22,552 nt of DNA from Intrasporangium_A sp039812505 (lineage in GTDB: Bacteria > Actinomycetota > Actinomycetes > Actinomycetales > Dermatophilaceae). The DNA lies in assembly GCF_039812505.1 (NCBI RefSeq), contig NZ_JBDIAQ010000055.1, forward strand, positions 1-22,552, written 5' to 3'. The translations under genes were made by a program, and so were the position numbers. Positions 1 through 5,321 of this stretch are shown in pieces (within the stretch, counting starts at the first letter, position 1; the number at the start of each line of letters is the position of its first letter). The notes under the pieces were generated by a model that searched no databases, was not told the origin of the DNA, and saw only the letters and a list, made by a program, of their open reading frames with translations.

Positions 1-21
1 GGGATCAGGCTAGGTCAGGCA

Positions 22-40
22 CGTGCCCAATCCGTGCCCA
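22..40 (+). repeat. 19-bp motif, copy A
   Basis: The motif reads CGTGCCCAATCCGTGCCCA and recurs with 3-4 changes at 232-250 and 2046-2064. The other two copies lie 61 and 69 bp beyond the CCA end of a tRNA-Gly fragment. By that spacing this copy would belong to a tRNA end just left of the window. On the minus strand the motif encodes G-H-x-L-G-T, which could be the eroded tail of an integrase gene, though that reading is a guess. Confidence 0.6.
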
Positions 41-55
41 ATCGCACGGCGCCCA

Positions 56-86
56 CGGGTGCCCGGCGGGCTCGAGCGGGCACCCG
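56..86. terminator. 10-bp hairpin in the left accessory strip
   Basis: CGGGTGCCCG (56-65) and CGGGCACCCG (77-86) are perfect inverted repeats around an 11-nt loop. No T-run follows on either strand. It could act as a terminator of a gene outside the window or be a leftover of an integrated element. Confidence 0.35.
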
Positions 87-126
87 CCCAAGCGCAACTG
101 GACTGCCGACGGCGCCCCCGGCTCAC

Positions 127-170
127 TTCCCAAGCTGGATACGCGGGTTCGATTCCCGTCGCTCGCTCCA
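127..170 (+). repeat. tRNA-Gly(CCC) 3' fragment, att-like scar 1
   Basis: The segment starts inside an anticodon loop TTCCCAA (anticodon CCC), continues with the 3' side of the anticodon stem, a full T-arm (stem GCGGG/CCCGT, loop TTCGATT), the 3' acceptor strand CGCTCGC, discriminator T and CCA. The D-arm and 5' acceptor strand are missing, so it is not a working tRNA gene. It is identical over 44 bp to 1933-1976. Integrases commonly use the 3' half of a tRNA gene as attachment site, and a lone 3' half is what is left at the far end of an integrated element. Confidence 0.85.
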
Positions 171-231
171 CCGCTCCGCCGCAGGTCAGGACACATGTCC
201 GGGCCTGCGGCTTGCTCGTCCCCGTCACGTC

Positions 232-250
232 CGTGCCCAACACATGCCCA
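232..250 (+). repeat. 19-bp motif, copy B
   Basis: CGTGCCCAACACATGCCCA lies 61 bp after scar 1. It differs from copy C (2046-2064) at two positions. The stretch 171-250 as a whole resembles 1977-2064, so the two scars share more than the tRNA part. Confidence 0.6.
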
Positions 251-276
251 GCCCCCGCCCACTCGGTCGGCACTCG

Positions 277-546
277 TCAGGCGACGCGTTTGGCGTAACG
301 CTGTCTGGCGGCCTCTCCGCTCGTGCCAACCAGGTGACCGATGGCGGCCCAGGACATGCCAGCCTCGCGTGCCACGCGCACGGCGTCGACGAGGTGCCGT
401 TCGGCGGACGAACGCTCGGCGACGGCAGCCCGCAGCGCCGAAACGGCAGCGACGTCCAACTCGTCGACATCCTTCGGCTCATACCGCTCGAAACGTTCCG
501 CGAGTTCGTCGGCGTGAGCAAGGATCTCATCAACGGTTCGTGGCAT
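277..546 (-). CDS. putative antitoxin with C-terminal helix-turn-helix
   Basis: A protein of about 89 aa. The N-terminal half is a charged helical stretch (DEILAHADELAERFERYEP). The C-terminal third, AGMSWAAIGHLVGTSGEAAR, has the form of a helix-turn-helix seen in many small actinobacterial DNA-binding proteins. The frame opens with GTG (555), ATG (552) and ATG (546); the last is preferred because AGG lies 8 nt before it. The GTG overlaps the stop of the upstream gene by 4 nt, so the two are translationally coupled. The pair layout (small basic protein first, HTH protein second) matches type II toxin-antitoxin operons of the BrnTA type, in which the second protein neutralises the first and represses the promoter. 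That role is inferred from gene order and the HTH, not from a recognised family match. Confidence 0.7.
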   Translation of the reverse strand: MPRTVDEILAHADELAERFERYEPKDVDELDVAAVSALRAAVAERSSAERHLVDAVRVAREAGMSWAAIGHLVGTSGEAARQRYAKRVA

Positions 547-551
547 GTGCA

Positions 552-782
552 TCACCTGAGGAACTTTTCTCGGGCGCGCATCGCGTGGACGACGACCACG
601 GCGCTGTCGCCCTGGATGTAACCAACTTCAAGGAAGATGCCCGCCGCGCTTGCGCCGACCATCATGGTGAACCCCTCACCGAGATCCCAGATCCGGATGG
701 GGTTGCGGTAAGCGTGAACGATGTCGTGTTCGTCAACGCCGTGCTTCAGAGCCGATTCGGCGAGGATCGGCTCATCCGTCAC
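552..782 (-). CDS. putative small toxin (BrnT/RelE-like)
   Basis: A protein of 76 aa from GTG at 782. Visible pieces are a motif like HGVDEHDIVHAYRNPIR near the start, alternating hydrophobic strands (FTMMVGASAAGIFLEVGYI, then VVVVHAMRA), and a basic end AREKFLR. A helix followed by strands and a basic C-terminus suits small RNA-cleaving toxins, so a toxin partner for the downstream HTH protein is the best reading; catalytic residues cannot be assigned. The frame stays open upstream, with a possible TTG start at 818. GTG at 782 is preferred because homologous-looking sequence begins there and because a TACCTT box ends 6 nt before it, the spacing of a leaderless transcript. It could equally be an unrelated small protein of a mobile element. 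Confidence 0.62.
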   Translation of the reverse strand: MTDEPILAESALKHGVDEHDIVHAYRNPIRIWDLGEGFTMMVGASAAGIFLEVGYIQGDSAVVVVHAMRAREKFLR

Positions 783-788
783 GACTCC

Positions 789-818
789 AAGGTAACTTGC
801 GGCGCGCTGTCCCTGCAA
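789..818 (-). promoter_or_regulatory. candidate promoter of the toxin-antitoxin pair
   Basis: On the minus strand TTGCAG (818-813) is followed after 18 nt by TACCTT (794-789), fitting the actinobacterial -10 pattern TAnnnT. The box ends 6 nt before the GTG start at 782, so transcription would begin at or next to the start codon. Confidence 0.4.
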
Positions 819-968
819 GCATGCGAGTCGCCAGGTATCGGCGAAGGGACCCAGGGCGTCGACAGCGATGCGTGCCCTCAGCGTCGGGCATCACGAGGCC
901 GCAACGGACACGAACGGCCTCTCCCCGAGCGTGACCAGCCAGCCGCCCAGCAGGTTTGATGGACCGGA

Positions 969-1012
969 TTCCCGAGCAGGATACGCGGGTTCGGTTCCCG
1001 TCGCTCGCTGCA
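969..1012 (+). repeat. tRNA-Gly(CCC) 3' fragment, diverged scar 2
   Basis: The same 44-bp 3' tRNA segment as at 127-170, with four substitutions: in the anticodon loop, anticodon stem, T-loop, and the first C of CCA, which is G here. The changes suggest this is the oldest of the three scars. It separates the toxin-antitoxin pair on its left from the MNT/HEPN pair on its right. The 19-bp motif that follows the other two scars is absent. Confidence 0.8.
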
Positions 1013-1031
1013 CGGCTCGGACGAAGCCGTG
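1011..1031. repeat. 7-bp hairpin next to scar 2
   Basis: CACGGCT (1011-1017) and AGCCGTG (1025-1031) form a perfect inverted repeat around a 7-nt loop, starting within the last bases of scar 2. Its role is unknown. It may be part of an old recombination site or a weak terminator. Confidence 0.4.
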
Positions 1032-1073
1032 TGAGCTCGCGTCCGTCGTGGGCCGCCGCCGGTGCCCCGCCGG

Positions 1074-1079
1074 TATCCT
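1074..1079 (+). promoter_or_regulatory. candidate -10 box of the MNT/HEPN pair (leaderless)
   Basis: TATCCT ends 6 nt before the ATG at 1086, the spacing expected for a leaderless transcript in actinobacteria. No clear -35 element is seen. The AAGG at 1081-1084 is too close to the ATG to act as a ribosome binding site. Confidence 0.4.
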
Positions 1080-1085
1080 GAAGGC

Positions 1086-1415
1086 ATGCCCGAGGCCGCC
1101 GTGACGCCCGAGACGCTCGCCCTGCGCGAGCTCCTCGACACGCGCCGCGAGGAGTTTCGGGCGCTCCTGGTCAAGTACGGGGCGACGAGCGCGAAACTGT
1201 TCGGCTCCGTCTCGCGCGGCACCGCGAAGGCCGGCAGCGACATCGACATCCTCGTCGAGATGGACCCAGCCGACGGGAACCTGCTCATGCGCGCCTCCGG
1301 ACTCATGGAGGAGACTCGGGTCCTGTTCGGCCGCGACGACATCGACGTGTTCCCGGCGCAACTGCTCAAACGGCCGATCTCGGCCTCGGCCCTCGAGGAC
1401 GCGGTCGCGCTGTGA
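1086..1415 (+). CDS. MNT-domain nucleotidyltransferase antitoxin
   Basis: A protein of 109 aa with the minimal nucleotidyltransferase fold. The signature GSVSRG (residues 40-45) is followed by DID at 52-54, and IDVF at 86-89 supplies the likely third carboxylate. MNT proteins of this kind pair with HEPN RNases; in studied MntA-HepT pairs the MNT protein blocks the toxin by attaching AMP near its active site. The next gene is a HEPN protein whose GTG overlaps this stop codon by 4 nt, so the two form one operon. ATG at 1086 is chosen over GTG at 1062 because a TATCCT box ends 6 nt before it. The pair lies between two tRNA-Gly scars, which suggests it arrived with an integrative element. Confidence 0.85.
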   Translation: MPEAAVTPETLALRELLDTRREEFRALLVKYGATSAKLFGSVSRGTAKAGSDIDILVEMDPADGNLLMRASGLMEETRVLFGRDDIDVFPAQLLKRPISASALEDAVAL

Positions 1416-1752
1416 GCCGCGGCCTCGACCAGAGGATCTCGGACATCCTGGAAGCCATCGACCGCTGCCGGCGGTATGTCGCCGCGCTCGACGACGATGA
1501 CGCGGACCTCGTGGAGATGGCCGAGGACGCCATCGAGCGCAACCTCCAGATCATCGGCGAGGCGACCAGCCACCTGCCGCCGGAGATCACCGACGCGCAC
1601 CCGGAGATCGCCTGGCCGCAGATCCGCGGCTTGCGGAACATCCTCGTGCATCAGTACTTCGGGGTCGACGTCGACATCGTCCGCGACGTGATCCAGACCC
1701 ACCTGCCGCCGCTGGCCGAGGCCCTACGTCCCTCAGGCGCCCCCGCGCCTGA
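1412..1752 (+). CDS. HEPN-domain (DUF86, HepT-like) RNase toxin, native stop codon missing
   Basis: The HEPN domain spans about residues 1-105. ERNLQIIGEA (42-51) and the RNase motif RNILVH (Arg75, His80; R-x4-H) followed by QYFGVD are intact, so the catalytic core looks complete. The family is normally about 110-120 aa. Here the frame has no stop after the domain: it continues past the end given, through scar 3 and antisense to the transporter gene, to about 3697. A TGA at 1750-1752 is one base out of frame. One extra C in the five-C run at 1740-1744 would restore a protein of about 113 aa, so a single-base deletion or a sequencing error is likely. The end given is that TGA, not an in-frame stop. 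Its partner is the MNT gene upstream, with which it overlaps by 4 nt. Confidence 0.72.
1733..1752. terminator. hairpin at the end of the HEPN gene
   Basis: TCAGGCGC (1733-1740) and GCGCCTGA (1745-1752) form a perfect 8-bp stem with a CCCC loop. It lies where the HEPN domain ends and contains the out-of-frame TGA. There is no T-run, as is usual for hairpins in high-GC actinobacteria. Confidence 0.5.
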
Positions 1753-1790
1753 ACGAAACCGCGTCCGACCAGGCCCGATGTACCCTCACC

Positions 1791-1809
1791 ACCTGCTTGG
1801 CAAGCAGGT
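1791..1809. repeat. 9-bp inverted repeat resembling an anticodon arm
   Basis: ACCTGCTTG and CAAGCAGGT flank a single G. Read as an anticodon arm it would have loop TTGGCAA (GGC, Ala) on the plus strand or TTGCCAA (GCC, Gly) on the minus strand. No D-arm, T-arm or acceptor stem is present on either side, so it is not a tRNA gene. It may be a remnant of another tRNA-targeted insertion, or an operator. Apart from this, scar 3, the 19-bp motif and the transporter terminator, nothing is recognised in 1753-2197. Confidence 0.4.
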
Positions 1810-1932
1810 ACCCGACGGGGCTCGTAACGTGCGACGTGCGTGCGATTGCGTACGGCCAGTCAGGGGGCACTGCGGCCATCCGCGGATACGGCCTGACGCA
1901 CCACGAGCTCGGACGGCCGGGCCCTTACGGTA

Positions 1933-1976
1933 TTCCCAAGCTGGATACGCGGGTTCGATTCCCGTCGCTCGCTCCA
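1933..1976 (+). repeat. tRNA-Gly(CCC) 3' fragment, att-like scar 3
   Basis: Identical over 44 bp to 127-170: anticodon loop with CCC, complete T-arm, 3' acceptor strand, discriminator T and CCA. The following bases (CTCCGCCGC, then GGTCAG) also resemble those after scar 1. It marks the right edge of the accessory strip; the next gene is the nitrate transporter at 2198. Confidence 0.85.
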
Positions 1977-2045
1977 CGACTCCGCCGCCGGTCAGACGCC
2001 CTCCCCGGCGGCATCAGCGGCGGAGTCCTTGCGTTCCGGGTCGGT

Positions 2046-2064
2046 CGTGCCCAACGCGTGCCCA
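2046..2064 (+). repeat. 19-bp motif, copy C
   Basis: CGTGCCCAACGCGTGCCCA lies 69 bp after scar 3. On the minus strand it sits in an open stretch of about 34 codons reading VTGHALGTTDPERKDSAADA and ending in TGA just short of the tRNA fragment. That is where the 3' end of an integrase gene is often found, so a decayed integrase tail is possible. Confidence 0.55.
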
Positions 2065-2149
2065 GTCACGAGCGCTTCTCCCCCGTCGGTGGATCACTGC
2101 TCGACACCCGCTCGACCGAGACCAGGTAGCCACCCGAACCGGAAGCAGA

Positions 2150-2179
2150 CAGGTGCCCCACATCGACGTGGGGCACCTG
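2150..2179. terminator. strong hairpin downstream of narK2
   Basis: CAGGTGCCCCAC (2150-2161) and GTGGGGCACCTG (2168-2179) form a perfect 12-bp stem with a 6-nt loop. It starts 18 nt beyond the stop of the minus-strand transporter gene. There is no T-run, but stem length and position fit a terminator, possibly bidirectional, separating the nar cluster from the accessory strip. Confidence 0.75.
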
Positions 2180-2197
2180 CCGGTGGGAACGAAGGCG

Positions 2198-3595
2198 TCA
2201 GCTGGGCTTCGGCGCACCCGGCCGGGCGTAGCGCATCCAGGTGACGACGATGCACATGATCGCCCAGACGATGCCGATCGCGTAGAAGACGGTCGGGGTC
2301 ATGATCGTCAGGCCGACGCCGAACAGGAACGGGCCGAAGGCGGCGACCGCGGCGGTCCAGCCGATCACGCCGCCGGCCTGGCGCCGCTCGAAGATCATCG
2401 GCATCTGCTTGAACGTCGAGGCGTTTCCGATGCCCGAGAAGAGGAAGATCGCGAGCATCCCGTAGAGGAACTGGTTGAACCCGGCGTGCAGCGTGGCGGC
2501 CGACGTCGCGTCCGGGGTCAGCGACGGGATGGTGTAGGCGATCGCGCCGACGAGCCCGATGCCCGAGATGAGCGACCAGATCGCCCCGCCCATGCGGTCG
2601 GTCAGCGGCGAGAACACCACGCGGGCGCCGGCCCCGACCAGCGGGCCGAGGAAGACGTACTTGACGACGTCCGGCGGCACGTAGCCCTCGATCAGGACCT
2701 TGGCCGCAGCGCCCTCGCCCGAGACGATGGCGGTGTTACCGATGCCGTAGAGGTTGGCCATCAGCAGGCCGAACTGCGCGGACAGACCGGAGAACGTGCC
2801 GAACGTCATGATGTAGAGCAGCGTCATCCACCAGGTGTCCTGGTTGTTGAAGATGTCGAACTGCTGCTTGATGTTGGTCGTCATCGGGACGGACTTGAGG
2901 AAGGTCCAGGAGAAGAAGGCGATGATCAGCAGCAGCGGGATCCAGACGAACGCCGCGTTCTGGTACCAGACCTCCTGGTCCGGCTTGCCGGGGAAGGTCA
3001 GCATCTGCGAGCCGCCCAGGAAGCCGACCATGCCGAAGCCGATCAGCCACGGGGTGAGCAGCTGCACGAGGGAGACGCCGAAGTTGCCGATGCCGGCCTG
3101 CAGCCCCAGGGCCGTGCCCTGCATGCGCTTGGGGAAGAAGTAGGACGTCGAGGGCATGAACCCGGAGAAGGCGCCACCGCCGATACCGGAGAGGAAGGCC
3201 AGCGTGAGCAGCTCCCAGTAGGGGGCGGTGGGGCTCTGCACCCGCACGCCCCAGCCGAGGATCGGCGCGATGAGCAGCAGCGAGGTCAGGGTGACCATCT
3301 TGCGGGTCCCCATGATGGGCGGCAGCACCATCCAGACGATGCGCAGCAGCCCGGCGGCCAGGCCCGGGATGGAGGCGAGCCAGTAGAGCTGGGAATGGCT
3401 GAAGTTGTAGCCGATCGGGTTGAGCTTGGGCACGATCGCGCTGGGCAGGAACCAGGCGACGAAGCACATCGTCAGGCTGAAGGTCGTGATCCAGAGGGTG
3501 CGCCACGCGAGAGCCTTGTCCCACGTCTGCTCGTTCTCCGGGTCCCACCCCTCGAGCCATTCGCCCTTCGTGCGGGTGGCGGCGTTGGTGGTCAT
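2198..3595 (-). CDS. narK: nitrate/nitrite transporter, NarK2-type (MFS)
   Basis: A 465-aa major facilitator protein with about 12 membrane segments. It carries both nitrate signature motifs: GIGNFGVS at 168-175 and GIGNASTFKQMP at 388-399. Arg85 (in GLLRI) and Arg325 (in GAGARVVFSP) sit where the two substrate-binding arginines of NarK lie. Family members exchange nitrate for nitrite or move either ion; this branch is thought to import nitrate against nitrite. The ATG overlaps the stop of the upstream transporter gene by 4 nt (ATGA), so the two are co-translated. The soluble N-terminus (about 30 residues, WLEGWDPENEQTWDKALAWRT) is typical of the group. A hairpin terminator follows. The choice between exchanger and symporter is inferred from family branch only. 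Confidence 0.93.
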   Translation of the reverse strand: MTTNAATRTKGEWLEGWDPENEQTWDKALAWRTLWITTFSLTMCFVAWFLPSAIVPKLNPIGYNFSHSQLYWLASIPGLAAGLLRIVWMVLPPIMGTRKMVTLTSLLLIAPILGWGVRVQSPTAPYWELLTLAFLSGIGGGAFSGFMPSTSYFFPKRMQGTALGLQAGIGNFGVSLVQLLTPWLIGFGMVGFLGGSQMLTFPGKPDQEVWYQNAAFVWIPLLLIIAFFSWTFLKSVPMTTNIKQQFDIFNNQDTWWMTLLYIMTFGTFSGLSAQFGLLMANLYGIGNTAIVSGEGAAAKVLIEGYVPPDVVKYVFLGPLVGAGARVVFSPLTDRMGGAIWSLISGIGLVGAIAYTIPSLTPDATSAATLHAGFNQFLYGMLAIFLFSGIGNASTFKQMPMIFERRQAGGVIGWTAAVAAFGPFLFGVGLTIMTPTVFYAIGIVWAIMCIVVTWMRYARPGAPKPS

Positions 3596-4974
3596 GCGCG
3601 TGCCTCCGTGCTCTCTGTGCTGGCGTCGATCGCAGACGCGCTAGGGGCGTGGGCGTGTTCGATCTCGGGGTTGTGGGCCGGCGGCGGCTCGAAGTAGTCG
3701 GACAGGTCCGGTGAGCCTTCGTGCAGCATATGGACGACGGTCCAGTGCATCCAGAGGGCACACACCAAGGTGAGCAGGAAGATGACGAAGAAGGTGCTCG
3801 ACGGGAAGCCGGACCACTGCTTCGTATAGGCGAACAGCGGCGGCAGGAAGAAGCCACCGAGACCGCCGAGCATCCCGACCAGGCCCCCGACCGGTCCGAC
3901 GACCGTGGGGAAGTACTCCGGGATGTGCTTGTACACCGCGGCCTTGCCGACGCCCATCGCACAGCCGAGCACGAAGACCAGGATGGCGAACGGCACGATG
4001 CCCAGGTGGTAGGGCAGGTGCTGCGTCTGGCTGCCGTCCGCGTGGTTGATGACCAGGTGGCCGTTGGGCATCATCAGGATGCCGCTCGTGACCAGCATCA
4101 CGGTGAAGGTGAGGTACATCCCGCGCCGGGCCCCGAACTTGTCGCTGAACCAGCCGCCGAGGGGGCGCAGCAGCGAGGCCGGGAAGATGAAGGTGGCCGT
4201 CAGCAGCGCGGCCGTGCCGAGCGAGACCCCGAAGTTGTCGACGTAGTACTTGGGCAGCCAGGCGGACAGGGCGACGTAGGCGCCGAAGACCGCCACGTAG
4301 TACAGGCCGAAGCGCCACACCCGCACGTCCTTCAGCGGCTGGAGCATGGCGCCCAGCGACTGGGCCCGGCCCGGCATCCGGTCCTGGCGCGGCGCGAGCA
4401 CCCAGGTCAGGACCCCGATCGCGACGAGCAGCACGGCGTAGATCGCCGGGACGATGCGCCAGCCGCCCTGGACGCCGAAGGCGAAGGTCGCCCCGGCGGT
4501 CGCGACGATCAGCGGCGGGCCGATGAACTTCGTCACCGAGGCACCGACGTTGCCGGCCCCGAAGACCCCCAGGGCGAAGCCCTGCCGGCCCCGGGGGAAC
4601 CACGCGGCGTTCCACGCGACACCCACCGAGAAGAGGTTGCCGGCGAAGCCGACCAGGAAGGCCAGGCCGAGCAGCGCGGCATAGCTGTGCGCCTGGGCGA
4701 CGAACCAGGTGGGCACCGCCGTCGCCAGGAGCATGACGATGGTCACCTTGCGACCACCGATCCGGTCGGTGAGCATCCCGGCCGGCAGGCGCCAGATCGA
4801 GCCGTTCAGCACGGCGACGGCGCTGATCCAGGCGAGCTCCGGGTCGCTGAGCCCGAGCTCCTGCTGGATGGGGATGCCGAGGATGCCGAACATCAGCCAC
4901 ACGGCGAACATCACCGTGAAGGCGGTCGTCGACAGGACGAGCACGCGGGTTGAGCCCGAGGAGGAGGGGTCCAC
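3592..4974 (-). CDS. narK: nitrate/nitrite transporter, NarK1-type (MFS)
   Basis: A 460-aa major facilitator protein. It has Arg62 in SIWRLPAG, the loop motif DRIGGRK (70-76) between helices 2 and 3, nitrate signature GAGNVGAS at 139-146 and a second one of the form GVGKAAVYKHIPEYF. The C-terminal 60 residues form a soluble Glu/His/Ala-rich tail. NarK1-type proteins are regarded as nitrate/proton symporters. In some bacteria (Paracoccus) NarK1 and NarK2 domains are fused in one polypeptide; here they are separate genes overlapping by 4 nt. The start is GTG at 4974, with AAGG 6 nt upstream on the minus strand. The gene diverges from the regulator-narGHJI operon across a 347-bp control region. 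No clear -10/-35 pair was found for it. Confidence 0.93.
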   Translation of the reverse strand: MDPSSSGSTRVLVLSTTAFTVMFAVWLMFGILGIPIQQELGLSDPELAWISAVAVLNGSIWRLPAGMLTDRIGGRKVTIVMLLATAVPTWFVAQAHSYAALLGLAFLVGFAGNLFSVGVAWNAAWFPRGRQGFALGVFGAGNVGASVTKFIGPPLIVATAGATFAFGVQGGWRIVPAIYAVLLVAIGVLTWVLAPRQDRMPGRAQSLGAMLQPLKDVRVWRFGLYYVAVFGAYVALSAWLPKYYVDNFGVSLGTAALLTATFIFPASLLRPLGGWFSDKFGARRGMYLTFTVMLVTSGILMMPNGHLVINHADGSQTQHLPYHLGIVPFAILVFVLGCAMGVGKAAVYKHIPEYFPTVVGPVGGLVGMLGGLGGFFLPPLFAYTKQWSGFPSSTFFVIFLLTLVCALWMHWTVVHMLHEGSPDLSDYFEPPPAHNPEIEHAHAPSASAIDASTESTEARA

Positions 4975-5321
4975 CGAATACCTTGTCTTTTTGTAGGAAT
5001 GGGACTGCTCTAAATTGGTGCGAACCGGGTCCGACTGCGGTGGTGGCTGAAGTATCGCCGCATCCCGTGCCGGGTGGCCACCCCGAACGCTAGAACTACG
5101 GTACGTAGTAGGAGCCCGCTGTGCAAGTTGCCGCTGCCAACGCCCTTGGTGGAGCGAGGAAGTCCCGCACCCGGGCTCGCGCCGGACCCGACCGATCGGT
5201 ACGATCGGAATCCGTCGAATCCGCCGCGGGTGAATCCGCCAAATGCATGGTTAGATGAAGTAGCACGACTCCTATAAATAGGACACACGAACGTTGCCTA
5301 ATTCGACAGGAGGTGGGCTGA
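4975..5321. promoter_or_regulatory. divergent control region between narK and the nar operon
   Basis: 347 bp, more AT-rich than its surroundings near both ends. It holds four inverted repeats: a 12-bp palindrome GGGTGGCCACCC (5072-5083), ACTACG-3-CGTAGT (5095-5109), CCGATC-5-GATCGG (5192-5208) and TCCTAT-2-ATAGGA (5270-5283). It also holds three direct repeats GAATCCGYC at 5208, 5217 and 5232. No convincing FNR-type (TTGAT-N4-ATCAA) or CRP-type site was found. These repeats are candidate operators for the adjacent regulator or for a response regulator. No gene is seen in the region. Confidence 0.7.
5251..5278 (+). promoter_or_regulatory. promoter of the regulator-narGHJI operon
   Basis: TTAGAT (5251-5256) and TATAAA (5273-5278) are separated by 16 nt, and TATAAA is close to the sigma-70-type -10 consensus. 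The -10 box lies within the inverted repeat TCCTAT-AA-ATAGGA (5270-5283), so a protein bound there would block transcription. The expected transcript start near 5285 leaves a leader of about 37 nt that contains the AGGAGG site (5308-5313). Confidence 0.6.

Noticed and set aside
10..273. Small minus-strand frames encoding ATGIEPAYPAWE-like peptides (also at 891-1361 and 1786-1977)
   Set aside because: This peptide is simply the reverse translation of the tRNA-Gly 3' end. It is a well-known false gene next to tRNA genes and fragments.
1791..1976. A tRNA gene built from the anticodon-like arm at 1791 and the T-arm at 1949
   Set aside because: The two parts are about 125 bp apart, carry different anticodons (GGC versus CCC), and no D-arm or 5' acceptor strand pairs with the 3' end.
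1753..3697. C-terminal 650 residues of the open frame that begins with the HEPN domain
   Set aside because: After the HEPN domain the translation turns into Arg/Asp/Glu-rich sequence antisense to the transporter gene. It is not a fusion protein with a recognisable second domain.
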